Source: an uncultured Anaerotignum sp.
GTDB lineage: Bacteria; Bacillota; Clostridia; Lachnospirales; Anaerotignaceae
Direction: 5' to 3'
Length of the DNA stretch: 19,972 nucleotides
Assembly (NCBI RefSeq): GCF_905212195.1
Contig: NZ_CAJMDQ010000051.1
Location: forward strand, 1 to 19,972
Shown here one piece after another: positions 1-6,675 of this stretch; position 1 is the first letter of the stretch, and every line of letters starts with the position of its first letter. Under the pieces are notes generated by a model. The model did no database searches. It had not been told where the DNA came from and worked only from the letters and a program-made list of their open reading frames with translations. The position numbers and the translations under genes were made by a program.

Positions 1-1381
1 TGTGGATATAACTGTCGGCTTTTTTGTGGGACAAAAGAACTACCGTCTCCACATGGACTGTTCTGGGGAACATATCCATGAGCCGTACCCGTTTCACCTC
101 ATAGCCAGCTGCCTGGAATTCCTGCAAATCTCTTGCCAGAGATGTGGGTTTACAGGACACGTAGACGATTTCCGGTGCACCAAAGTCGATGATTTTTCCG
201 ATAGCCTTGGGGTGGATACCTTCTCTGGGAGGGTCAACGATAATAACATCTGGCTTATCTGTCAGTTCATCCACCATTTTCAGCACATCACCAGCCAAGA
301 ATGTGCAGTTAGTCAAGCCGTTTCTTGCGGCGTTTTCATTGGCTGCCACAACGGCTTCTTCCACCAGTTCAATACCCATAACTTTTTTAGAGCCGGCTCT
401 TGCCATAATCTGTCCGATGGTACCGGTACCACAGTACAGGTCGAACACCATTTTATTTTCCACATCGCCTGCAAATTCCCGCACGATGCTGTAAAGCTGT
501 TCCGCGCCTTCTGTATTTGTCTGGAAGAAGGAATAGGCAGATACTTTGAATTCCAAATCGAAGAGTTTTTCCATGAAGAAATCTCTGCCGTAGAGAATTG
601 TCATTTCATCGCTGCGTACCACGTCAGCCACGCCGTCGTTGACGGAATGAAGCACACCGCAGATTTCTCCCTGCAAAGGCAGTGCCAAAATCATATTCTT
701 GAATTCTTCCAGAGAAAAAGGCACTTCTGATGTAGTCACCAGATGCACCAGGATTTCCCCTGTTGCTTTCCCCTTTCTCACAACCAGATGGCGCAGAGAA
801 CCATCGTGACGCATACGATGGTAAAAAGCAACGTTTCTTTCCTGGAAAAAGGCCAGTGCGCCCTGCACGATGGTCACAAAGTCCGCATCTACGATATTAC
901 AGTCTTTCAGTGTCACCACTTCATAATGGCTCATTTTCTTACGCATACCCAATGCCAGAGGGCCATCTTTCACTTCATCCCCAAAGGAAAATTCACATTT
1001 ATTGCGGTAGCCTGTTTCCAAGGGAGAAGGTGTGATGCCTTCCCAGCTTTCCACATGGATGCCAGCATCTTCCAGCAATGTTTTCACCTGCTGTTCTTTC
1101 ATATCCAGTTCCGCCTGACGTTTCATGGTCTGGTAGGTGCAGCCGCCGCAGATTTCATAATGAGAACAGCAGCCTTCCTGCCGTTCCAGTTCAGAGCGTT
1201 CCACCACTTCCAGCAGGCGGGCTTCCACATTGCCGCCGCGCTTTTTGATGACCTGTGCGGAAACAGTCTGACCGGGTACGCCATTTTTCACGATAACCTT
1301 TTCTCCTTCCACAAAGCCAAAGGCTTTATTGGGAAAGCGCACGCCGTCAATTTTTACGGTAATGATATCTTTTTTCTTCAT
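1..1381 (-). CDS. 23S rRNA (uracil-5-)-methyltransferase, RlmD/RlmCD (RumA) family, C-terminus cut by window edge
   Basis: SAM-dependent enzyme that makes 5-methyluridine in RNA, most likely 23S rRNA. The reading frame is open from ATG 1381 (GGAGG at 1387-1391, 5 nt upstream) to base 1, giving 460 codons with no stop, so only the extreme C-terminus is missing. Residues 1-60 form a TRAM-like RNA-binding domain. An iron-sulfur cysteine set follows (C72, C78, C81 in a C-x5-CGGC pattern, plus a later Cys in LKDCN). Towards the C-terminus are the SAM loop FDLYCGTGTIGQ, the DPPREG motif and the catalytic VSCKP motif, followed by the family ending TVHVETVVLL. The family is certain. The choice between RlmC, RlmD and dual-specificity RlmCD, or a tRNA target, cannot be made from sequence. 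It diverges from the S1-domain gene. I saw no convincing -35/-10 pair for this direction. Confidence 0.93.
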   Translation of the reverse strand, partial: MKKKDIITVKIDGVRFPNKAFGFVEGEKVIVKNGVPGQTVSAQVIKKRGGNVEARLLEVVERSELERQEGCCSHYEICGGCTYQTMKRQAELDMKEQQVKTLLEDAGIHVESWEGITPSPLETGYRNKCEFSFGDEVKDGPLALGMRKKMSHYEVVTLKDCNIVDADFVTIVQGALAFFQERNVAFYHRMRHDGSLRHLVVRKGKATGEILVHLVTTSEVPFSLEEFKNMILALPLQGEICGVLHSVNDGVADVVRSDEMTILYGRDFFMEKLFDLEFKVSAYSFFQTNTEGAEQLYSIVREFAGDVENKMVFDLYCGTGTIGQIMARAGSKKVMGIELVEEAVVAANENAARNGLTNCTFLAGDVLKMVDELTDKPDVIIVDPPREGIHPKAIGKIIDFGAPEIVYVSCKPTSLARDLQEFQAAGYEVKRVRLMDMFPRTVHVETVVLLSHKKADSYIH

Positions 1382-1410
1382 TTTTTCCTCCAATTGTAAC
1401 ATAAATTTAT

Positions 1411-1439
1411 TTGTATTCATCTGTATTCTGTGTTATACT
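1411..1439 (+). promoter_or_regulatory. Sigma-A type promoter for the S1-domain gene
   Basis: TTGTAT (1411-1416) and TATACT (1434-1439) are separated by exactly 17 nt and lie about 48 nt upstream of the S1 gene start. The site is in the short divergent gap shared with the RNA methyltransferase. It could drive the S1, membrane-protein and GNAT genes, although a terminator precedes the GNAT gene. Confidence 0.7.
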
Positions 1440-1486
1440 GTTCCCATATTGATTTTTAAAATTACCGAACAGGAGTGTATTACAGA

Positions 1487-1933
1487 ATGTCTGAAAAACC
1501 CGAAGTTGGCAGTATCGTAGAAGGCAAAGTCGTTCGCATCAAACCCTTTGGTGCCATTGTTTCTCTGGGAGAACAGGTACAGGGTCTGGTTCATATTTCA
1601 CAGGTAGCAAACACCTTTGTACAGGACATCAATGACCATGTGAAAGTAGGCGACATTGTCAAGGTGAAAGTCCTTTCCATTGATCCCGAAACTAACAAAA
1701 TTGCTCTCTCCATGAAAGAAGCGCTGCCAAAGGAAGCGCGTCAGCCCAAAGGAGATCGTCCTTACAAAGGACACAAGCAGGAAAACAGAACCACCAATCC
1801 TGCCGAAGAATATTTCAAACCACAGACCGTCAATCCTTCTGCCGATTTTGAAGAAAAAATGCGGGAATGGATGAAACAGTCCAACGAAAGACAGACCAGC
1901 CTGAATAAGAGAGCCAACAAACGCTCTTATTGA
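1487..1933 (+). CDS. S1 RNA-binding domain protein, general stress protein 13 (YugI/CvfD)-like
   Basis: Predicted 148-residue cytoplasmic RNA-binding protein. Residues 6-77 are a complete S1 (OB-fold) domain: GSIVEGKVVRIKPFGAIVSL, then GLVHISQV and the closing GDIVKVKVLSIDPETNKIALSMK. The tail (78-148) is basic and polar, rich in Lys, Arg, Gln and Asn, and probably disordered. This single-S1 layout matches the YugI/GSP13/CvfD family of low-GC Gram-positives, which bind RNA or the ribosome and affect translation. That is family knowledge and not a proven role here. ATG 1487 is chosen because AGGAG at 1471-1475 lies 11 nt upstream; the in-frame GTG at 1475 overlaps that site and is unlikely. 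Confidence 0.85.
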   Translation: MSEKPEVGSIVEGKVVRIKPFGAIVSLGEQVQGLVHISQVANTFVQDINDHVKVGDIVKVKVLSIDPETNKIALSMKEALPKEARQPKGDRPYKGHKQENRTTNPAEEYFKPQTVNPSADFEEKMREWMKQSNERQTSLNKRANKRSY

Positions 1934-1997
1934 TTCTTGCTTATGATACCATGAAACGCTGTTTCTGGCAACGGAAACAAGATAGGAGGGAATCCCC

Positions 1998-2294
1998 ATG
2001 ATGCTTTTCTTTGTGGCAGGCATTTATCTATTTGCCCGGGGCATATTCGCATGGTACGGACAACCTATTTTTTACAGAAAAGGCACGCTGGAAAATATTG
2101 ACCCTGATCACCTGCCCCAATACCTGCGGGAAGAAGGTGTATGGAACTTCCTGACCGGACTTGTTCTGGTGGGAAAAGCCATTCTGGACAAAGTCTTTCC
2201 CGGCAGCATGACACTGTTCATCGTCTTTATTGTGCTGCTGTTGGTGTGCGTGGTATTTTTGGCCAAATGCAATGAAAAATACCGAAAAAAATAA
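1998..2294 (+). CDS. Small two-TM membrane protein of unknown function
   Basis: A 98-residue protein that I do not recognise. It starts at ATG 1998 (or ATG 2001) behind a strong AGGAGGG at 1984-1990. Residues 1-20 form one hydrophobic segment (MMLFFVAGIYLFARGIFAWY). A polar central stretch contains charged and proline residues (about 25-47). Residues 48-60 are moderately hydrophobic, and 69-90 form a strong membrane helix (FIVFIVLLLVCVVFLA). The end is a Lys/Arg-rich cytoplasmic tail. It lies 64 nt after the S1 gene with no terminator between, so co-transcription is likely, and it is followed by a hairpin terminator. Good ribosome binding and clear membrane topology support a real gene; no function can be assigned. 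Confidence 0.75.
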   Translation: MMLFFVAGIYLFARGIFAWYGQPIFYRKGTLENIDPDHLPQYLREEGVWNFLTGLVLVGKAILDKVFPGSMTLFIVFIVLLLVCVVFLAKCNEKYRKK

Positions 2295-2309
2295 TCACAA
2301 ACATAAAGA

Positions 2310-2347
2310 AGCCGAAAAATCTATCTAAGATTTTCGGCTCTCTTTTT
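2310..2347 (+). terminator. Rho-independent terminator after the small membrane protein gene
   Basis: The arms AGCCGAAAAATCT (from 2310) and AGATTTTCGGCT (to 2339) pair with one bulged A across a short loop, and a T5 run follows at 2343-2347. It should end the S1/membrane-protein transcript before the GNAT gene. Confidence 0.85.
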
Positions 2348-2368
2348 GCCTATCAACAGGAGGATAGT

Positions 2369-2839
2369 ATGACCGAAATCATCTGCATCACTGACAAAAA
2401 TCATCCTGCCCTGCCTGCCATCATTCAGTGGCTCTATGACTGGTGGGGAAAGGACGAAGATTATACAAAAGAACAGGTAGAAGCCTATGTACGCAACGCC
2501 GTATGCAAAGACCGTATTCCGCAGGTATTTCTGATTTTACAGGATGGCGTACCTGCCGGTACCTTCCAGTTTGCCATGTCCGATATTGACACCCGTCCCG
2601 ACTGTTATCCATGGCTGCGGGATTTCTGGATAGAGCCTGCATTTCGTAGAAAAGGCCTGACCTATACTGTTATGGAAGCCGTGAAAGAACATGCCGCTCG
2701 CTTACATCTGACAGAACTTTACCTCTTTACGCGCCATGAGGGATTATACGAAAAATTTGGCTGGGAGTATGTAGAAACATTCCCCACCTACCTGACACCC
2801 GAAGACAAACAACGTCTTTACCGTTTATCTATTTGTTAA
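2369..2839 (+). CDS. GNAT family N-acetyltransferase
   Basis: A 156-residue acetyl-CoA-dependent N-acyltransferase; the substrate is unknown. The core motif A is at 86-103 (DFWIEPAFRRKGLTYTVMEA), where beta-4 runs into the R-R-K-G-L pyrophosphate loop. Motif B follows at 114-135 (LTELYLFTRHEGLYEKFGWEY), the typical C-terminal strand-helix 'YEKFGWE' of GNATs. ATG 2369 is supported by AGGAGG at 2358-2363. It has terminators on both sides; no promoter was clearly identified in the short gap before it, so it may depend on read-through. The N-terminal 80 residues are less conserved and include an Asp/Trp-rich stretch (WLYDWWGKDED). Related proteins act on amino sugars, polyamines, antibiotics or protein N-termini, and nothing here discriminates. 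Confidence 0.85.
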   Translation: MTEIICITDKNHPALPAIIQWLYDWWGKDEDYTKEQVEAYVRNAVCKDRIPQVFLILQDGVPAGTFQFAMSDIDTRPDCYPWLRDFWIEPAFRRKGLTYTVMEAVKEHAARLHLTELYLFTRHEGLYEKFGWEYVETFPTYLTPEDKQRLYRLSIC

Positions 2840-2858
2840 AATAAATTCTCTGGAAACC

Positions 2859-2899
2859 AAAAACAGCATCCAAAATTACCTTTTGGATGCTGTTTTTTT
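2859..2899. terminator. Strong bidirectional terminator between GNAT and purC
   Basis: A perfect 17-bp stem (2859-2875 with 2881-2897) encloses the 5-nt loop TTACC. A T7 run ends the plus-strand copy at 2893-2899, and T5 follows on the minus strand. It sits between convergent genes and serves both. Confidence 0.92.
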
Positions 2900-2953
2900 C
2901 TCAACCTGCACACGGCAAGCTGATTATTTCATATGTATCTGAATCAAACAGGA

Positions 2954-3634
2954 TTAGCCCAGAATGATTTTTGTCAGTTCAACGGGTTCAACGATTTTGC
3001 CGTCTTTGTAAACACGCATGTTACCGGAAGCGATTTCGTCGATCAGGATAACTTCGTTGTTGTTGTAACCAAATTCAAATTTGATGTCGTACAGATCCAG
3101 ACCTTTTTTCGCCAGTTCGTCAGCAACGATACGAGTGATTTTCAGTGTCTGTTCTTTCATGCTGTCGTACATTTCGCCGCTCATAACGCCCAGAGCGATC
3201 AGACCGTCTTTTGTTACCAGAGGATCGCCTTTTGCGTCGTCTTTGAATGTTGTTTCAACATAACCGCCTTCCAGAACTGTGCCATCAGCAATGTAATCGC
3301 CGTAACGACGGATGAAGCTGCCTGTAGCTTTCAGACGGCAGATAACTTCCAGACCGTGACCGAATACTGTTGCGGGCAGAACTTCCATTGTAGCGTTGTC
3401 TACATCAGCAGAAACGTAATGTGTTTTGATGCCAGCCTCTTTCAAAATTTCGAAGAATTTGATAGATGTTTCCAGATTTGCTTTACCGATACCTTCAATG
3501 GTCAAACCAACGGAGTTTTCACCGGGATCGAATACACCATCTTTACCTGTGCAGTCGTCTTTGAACTTCAGCAGCACATTGCCGTTTTCCAGTTTGTAAA
3601 CGTCCTTTGTTTTGCCCTGATAAATCTTTTCCAT
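2954..3634 (-). CDS. purC: Phosphoribosylaminoimidazole-succinocarboxamide (SAICAR) synthase
   Basis: ATP-dependent ligase joining CAIR and aspartate to give SAICAR in purine synthesis. It is 226 residues long, close to the usual 230-240. The N-terminal YQGKTKDVY (5-13) is the ATP-binding start of the family. LLKFKDDCTGKDGVFD, the phosphate-binding stretch GSFIRRYGDY, DDAKGDPLV and KFEFGYNNNEVILIDE follow in order. The end differs from the E. coli type: where E. coli has DEFSPDGSRLWD this has DEIASGNMRVYKDGK, and the helical tail is shorter. I recall similar endings in Lachnospirales PurC, so this is probably a subfamily trait. The start at ATG 3634 has AAAGGA about 11 nt upstream. No other purine genes are adjacent. 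Confidence 0.93.
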   Translation of the reverse strand: MEKIYQGKTKDVYKLENGNVLLKFKDDCTGKDGVFDPGENSVGLTIEGIGKANLETSIKFFEILKEAGIKTHYVSADVDNATMEVLPATVFGHGLEVICRLKATGSFIRRYGDYIADGTVLEGGYVETTFKDDAKGDPLVTKDGLIALGVMSGEMYDSMKEQTLKITRIVADELAKKGLDLYDIKFEFGYNNNEVILIDEIASGNMRVYKDGKIVEPVELTKIILG

Positions 3635-3707
3635 AAATCTTTTCCATCCTTTCTGATTTAAGACCGACATAAAAGCATGCCTGTTATGAAATTTTCTCAA
3701 CAAATAA

Positions 3708-3736
3708 AATTTACTGCAAAATCCGCTTGGATACAA
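3708..3736 (-). promoter_or_regulatory. Candidate purC promoter
   Basis: On the minus strand TTGTAT (3731-3736) and TAAATT (3708-3713) are 17 nt apart, about 73 nt upstream of the purC start. The rest of the 280-nt gap (3635-3914) between purC and rsfS is AT-rich, and I find no purine riboswitch core, convincing PurR box or small ORF in it. Confidence 0.5.
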
Positions 3737-3914
3737 GTATTTTTTGCAAATCTTTGAAATCTCGGCAAATTATGCAATTTCCAGGGTGCATGTGGAAATA
3801 TTTTCTCACCAGATGTGTAAAAAATTTCCTGTTTTACCCCCTCTGACCGAATTTTTCTGCACAATCGGCATTAAAAATCCGTCATTTTTCACTCATTTAT
3901 TGACTTTTTCGAGA

Positions 3915-4250
3915 TTATTCCACAGGCTTCGCGTCGCCCCAAACATGCTCCAAACCGTAGAATTCACGCTGTTCTTCGTTGAACAGGTGAATCAGCAGGT
4001 TGCCGAAGTCTAACAAGATCCATGTGCCTGTGCTGTAGCCTTCGGAATGGTGCATCTTCACACCAGCCTGAAACAGTTTCTGTTCCACTTCGTCTGCCAT
4101 TGCACGCAGATGGTTTACATTTTTACCACTTGCAATGACAAAGCAGTCTGCCACATTGGACAGACCTTTCAGATTCAGCACCTGAATGTCCTGACCTAAT
4201 TTATCATCTAACGCAGCCTGTGCGATTTTTGCAGCTTCTAAAGCTTCCAT
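3915..4250 (-). CDS. rsfS: Ribosome silencing factor RsfS (YqeL/Iojap family)
   Basis: A 111-residue protein that binds uL14 on the 50S subunit and blocks joining with 30S when cells starve. The family marks are all there: a helical start (EALEAAKIAQAALDD), LKGLSNVADCFVIASGKN, the NHLRAMADEVEQKL helix, HHSEGYSTGTWILLDFGNLLIHLF and the closing EFYGLEHVWGDA. ATG 4250 has a strong GGAGG site about 7 nt upstream. It starts 19 nt after the nadD-yqeK stop and is the last gene of the yhbY cluster, the same order as Bacillus yqeI-yqeJ-yqeK-yqeL. No clear GC-rich hairpin follows the stop. Confidence 0.95.
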   Translation of the reverse strand: MEALEAAKIAQAALDDKLGQDIQVLNLKGLSNVADCFVIASGKNVNHLRAMADEVEQKLFQAGVKMHHSEGYSTGTWILLDFGNLLIHLFNEEQREFYGLEHVWGDAKPVE

Positions 4251-4269
4251 GTTATTCCTCCTTGTAATC

Positions 4270-5502
4270 TTATTTATTCTTATAGTATTCCAATGCCTCC
4301 AAAGACAGGGGATGCAGCAGTCTGCCCCGTTCTTTTACAAAGTCAATGGTCTGTTCCAGAATGAAACGCATTGCCATATCCAAATCCAGATATGCCAGAC
4401 GTCTTGCCTCATCCAGACCTGTAAACTGTTCTCTGTTAGGCTCGATATAGTCCGCAATGAACACAATCTTTTCCAATATGGACATGCCGGCACGTCCTGT
4501 GGTATGGTAGCGGATAGCATTGAGGATATCTTCATCTTTGATTTTATATTCCCGTTTTGCCACTTCCGCACCCAAAAATGGATGAATCAAATCTGGCTGC
4601 TGTTCCAGAATTTCGTCCATTTTCACTTTATATTCCTTACAGAAACGCTGCCGCAGTTCCTTTGGATAATCCTTGGCGCAGTCATGGAGCAGACCTGCCA
4701 CTTTGGCTTTCTGACGGTCTGCCTGTGTGCCGTATATTTCTGCCAGCCGCACTGCTTCTTCAGAAACGCCCATGGTATGGATATAGCGTTTTACAGACAA
4801 AGCAGACTGCAATTTTTCCTGCATGACTTCAATGGGCAGCATAAATTTCACCTCGTCTTTTCTTTCGTTTTGATACAAACCGAATTTATGAATATAGTCT
4901 TCTACTTCCTGTGGAAGCAGGTACTGAATGGGCATGCCTCTTTGTGCCCGAGTACGGATATCCGAAGACGAAATAGCCAATGCCGGCACCTCCATGTAAT
5001 GGATTCTGCTGGCATATTTTTCCTGAATTTCTCCGATTTCCTCAAACATCTGATTTTTCTGATAACCGGGTCTGGTCACTGCCACAAAGTCGCAAAGGGA
5101 CAGCAGACGTTCCGGTTCCTTCCAGCTCATGATCTGATGGATGGCATCGGCACCGGTGATGAAATACAGACGCACATCGGGACGGCACATTTTTTTCAGC
5201 TGTTCGATGGTGTCGATGGTATAGGTAGTGCCGGGGCGGTCGATTTCGATACGGGATACTTCAAAGTTCTCATTCCGCATGGTTGCCAGAACCGTCATCA
5301 GATACCGGTGTTCATTATGGGTTACTTCTTTATGAGATTTATGGGCAGGACGGCCTGTGGGAATGAATACCACCTTATCTACATGAAAACGGTGGCGCAC
5401 CGCTTCTGCCGTTACCAGATGTCCATAGTGTATGGGGTCAAAAGTACCGCCCATAATGGCAATACTTTTGCAGTTTCTGAAATTGGCGATTTCGTTTCGC
5501 AT
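4270..5502 (-). CDS. nadD: NadD-YqeK fusion: nicotinate-nucleotide adenylyltransferase joined to HD-domain Ap4A hydrolase
   Basis: A 410-residue two-domain protein. Residues 13-210 are NadD, which adenylates nicotinate mononucleotide in NAD synthesis: GGTFDPIHYGH (18-28) is the nucleotidyltransferase motif, with TGADAIHQIMSW (116-127) and ISSSDIRTR (177-185) following. Residues 221-410 are YqeK, an HD-fold family shown in other Firmicutes to split diadenosine tetraphosphate symmetrically: H242, the HD pair H273-D274, HPFLGAEVA (307-315), H333 and ADYIEPNR (350-357). Bacillus makes these as two adjacent genes; fused forms are known in some clostridia and Mollicutes. The linker is only about 10 residues and contains a relict ribosome binding site before M221. 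ATG 5502 has GGGAGG upstream. It is cotranscribed with yhbY (22-nt gap) and rsfS. Confidence 0.94.
   Translation of the reverse strand: MRNEIANFRNCKSIAIMGGTFDPIHYGHLVTAEAVRHRFHVDKVVFIPTGRPAHKSHKEVTHNEHRYLMTVLATMRNENFEVSRIEIDRPGTTYTIDTIEQLKKMCRPDVRLYFITGADAIHQIMSWKEPERLLSLCDFVAVTRPGYQKNQMFEEIGEIQEKYASRIHYMEVPALAISSSDIRTRAQRGMPIQYLLPQEVEDYIHKFGLYQNERKDEVKFMLPIEVMQEKLQSALSVKRYIHTMGVSEEAVRLAEIYGTQADRQKAKVAGLLHDCAKDYPKELRQRFCKEYKVKMDEILEQQPDLIHPFLGAEVAKREYKIKDEDILNAIRYHTTGRAGMSILEKIVFIADYIEPNREQFTGLDEARRLAYLDLDMAMRFILEQTIDFVKERGRLLHPLSLEALEYYKNK
4840..4854 (-). promoter_or_regulatory. Internal ribosome binding site and start at the NadD/YqeK junction
   Basis: GAGGTG (4849-4854) lies exactly 6 nt before an in-frame ATG (4840-4842, residue M221), which is the natural start of YqeK. 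It is either a relic of separate genes or an active start giving free YqeK of about 190 residues. Confidence 0.55.
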
Positions 5503-5524
5503 GATCTTTCCTCCCTCTGCCTGC

Positions 5525-5827
5525 TTATTTCTTCACAGGAGGCAGTTCGATGACAGGTTTTGTCTTGGAAGCACGGTACAGTACAAATTTATTGCCGATG
5601 ACCTGTACAATGTCCGCACCGGTTCTGCTTGCCAGCATTTCTGCCGCTTCCGCAGGGCCCAGCATATTATTGTCCAACACACTGATTTTTACCAGTTCTC
5701 TTGCCTCCAGTGCGTTATGTACGGTATCACGCAGTTCTGGTGTCACGCCGTTTTTCCCTACCTGAAAAATCGCGTCAATACCGTTTGCCAGAGAGCGCAG
5801 ATAAGCTCTTTGTTTGCTTGTTAACAT
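5525..5827 (-). CDS. yhbY: Ribosome assembly RNA-binding protein YhbY (CRM domain)
   Basis: A 100-residue CRM-domain protein that binds pre-50S ribosomal RNA. MLTSKQRAYLRSLANGI, the GxxG RNA-binding loop in QVGKNGVTPEL, ALEARELVKISVL and the later IVQVIGNKFVLYR cover the whole family length, with a short basic/proline tail. ATG 5827 follows GAGGAGG with good spacing. The upstream in-frame extension to 5857 would encode the ribosome binding site and is rejected. It is the first gene of the yhbY / nadD-yqeK / rsfS operon, behind the promoter at 5873-5901. Confidence 0.94.
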   Translation of the reverse strand: MLTSKQRAYLRSLANGIDAIFQVGKNGVTPELRDTVHNALEARELVKISVLDNNMLGPAEAAEMLASRTGADIVQVIGNKFVLYRASKTKPVIELPPVKK

Positions 5828-5872
5828 AATTTCCTCCTCAAATTCGTCTTTTTTCAATCTATAATCCTAAAC

Positions 5873-5901
5873 ATCATAGCACAGACACCTTGATTTTGCA
5901 A
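5873..5901 (-). promoter_or_regulatory. Extended -10 promoter of the yhbY operon
   Basis: On the minus strand TTGCAA (5896-5901) and TATGAT (5873-5878) are 17 nt apart, with a TGTGC extended -10 element directly before TATGAT. It lies about 45 nt upstream of yhbY and points away from the XRE gene promoter. Confidence 0.75.
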
Positions 5902-5977
5902 CGAAAGACGGCGAAAAACGGCTGTTTTTTCTCATTTGTCCCCCTTTGGAATGGGAAAGGAAAAAAATTCCTGTCCC

Positions 5978-6006
5978 TTGTTCCCTTCCGAAAAAAATGA
6001 TAAAAT
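5978..6006 (+). promoter_or_regulatory. Promoter of the XRE-cupin regulator
   Basis: TTGTTC (5978-5983) and TAAAAT (6001-6006) are 17 nt apart, about 40 nt before the ATG. The nearby repeat TGATAAAATGATAAAA gives a second overlapping -10 choice. Confidence 0.55.
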
Positions 6007-6046
6007 GATAAAAGTTTTCAAAAATCATTTCATCAAGGAGGAACCC

Positions 6047-6598
6047 ATGACCCAATTCAACGGCAGCAAACTGCGTGAACTGCGCAATGAAAAACAGCTA
6101 AGCATCGCCAAGCTTTCCACCATATCCGACGTGAGCACAGGGCTCATCAGCCAGATTGAGCGTGATCTGGTGGTTCCCTCCGCCCTCATCCTCTTTCGGC
6201 TGGCACAGGCGCTGGAAACAAACATGTACGCCTTTTTTGAAGATACACCGCCGGAAGATACGCCTATCATCCGCAAAGGCAGCCACAGCCTCCTGACAGC
6301 ACAGGAAAACGGCTGTATTCACAAGATACTCTGCCCAGACAAACCCGGGCGTATGCTGGATTTTGTGGAACTAACACTGAAAAAAGGCTGTTCTTATGAC
6401 TATCGCCCTTCTTTTGCCCAAGGAGAAACCTGCGGCTATGTGACACAGGGCACCCTACAAGTTACAGTAGAAGGCAGAGTCTACACCTTGCAGGAAGGGG
6501 ACAGCATTTCTCTGGACAGCACCCTGCCTCACCAATGCAAAAACACCAGCGATACGGATTCCGTATCTATCTGGGTCATAACACCAAAATATTTCTAA
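6047..6598 (+). CDS. XRE-family transcriptional regulator with C-terminal cupin domain
   Basis: A 183-residue DNA-binding regulator. Residues 8-57 are a helix-turn-helix of the XRE/Cro type (LRELRNEKQLSIAKLSTISD, then GLISQIERDLVVPS and LFRLAQALE). Residues 100-180 are a small-molecule cupin barrel (GCSYDYRPSFAQGE, GYVTQGTLQVTVEG, LQEGDSISLDSTLPHQCKN). This layout is common in repressors of amino-acid, polyamine or sugar metabolism; the ligand cannot be read from the sequence. ATG 6047 follows AAGGAGG (6035-6041); the longer frame from 5936 is not needed. It stands alone between its own promoter and a terminator, so its targets are not obvious. Autoregulation or control of the divergent yhbY operon is possible but not shown. 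Confidence 0.9.
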   Translation: MTQFNGSKLRELRNEKQLSIAKLSTISDVSTGLISQIERDLVVPSALILFRLAQALETNMYAFFEDTPPEDTPIIRKGSHSLLTAQENGCIHKILCPDKPGRMLDFVELTLKKGCSYDYRPSFAQGETCGYVTQGTLQVTVEGRVYTLQEGDSISLDSTLPHQCKNTSDTDSVSIWVITPKYF

Positions 6599-6603
6599 AA
6601 ATC

Positions 6604-6650
6604 AAAGGAGCCATGCTTCCTGTTTTCACAGGAAGTACGACTCCTTTTTT
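6604..6650. terminator. Bidirectional terminator between the XRE regulator and pyk
   Basis: An outer stem AAAGGAG/CTCCTTT (6604-6610 with 6641-6647) encloses a perfect 8-bp inner hairpin CTTCCTGT/ACAGGAAG (6616-6623 with 6628-6635). A T6 run (6645-6650) follows on the plus strand; on the minus strand the T-rich side is weaker. It lies between convergent genes. Confidence 0.85.
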
Positions 6651-6675
6651 ATTGACGATAACCGCCAAAGAATTC

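Noticed and set aside
2..730. Long plus-strand frame opposite the RNA methyltransferase
   Set aside because: It is the antisense shadow of the minus-strand gene, rich in His, Phe and Cys, with no ribosome binding site or domain.
1392..1410. Extended -10 (TATGTTACAAT, minus strand) as promoter for the RNA methyltransferase
   Set aside because: The transcript would start within the ribosome binding site, leaving no usable leader, and there is no -35.
3838..3867. CCGATT...ATTCGG pair on the minus strand as a PurR operator upstream of purC
   Set aside because: Each half differs from the PurBox core CCGAAC, the pair lies about 200 nt upstream of the gene, and the spacing does not fit well.
3865..3914. 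AAAAAT/ATTTTT pairing after rsfS as a terminator
   Set aside because: The stem is only A-T pairs with no GC core, so it is unlikely to stop transcription.
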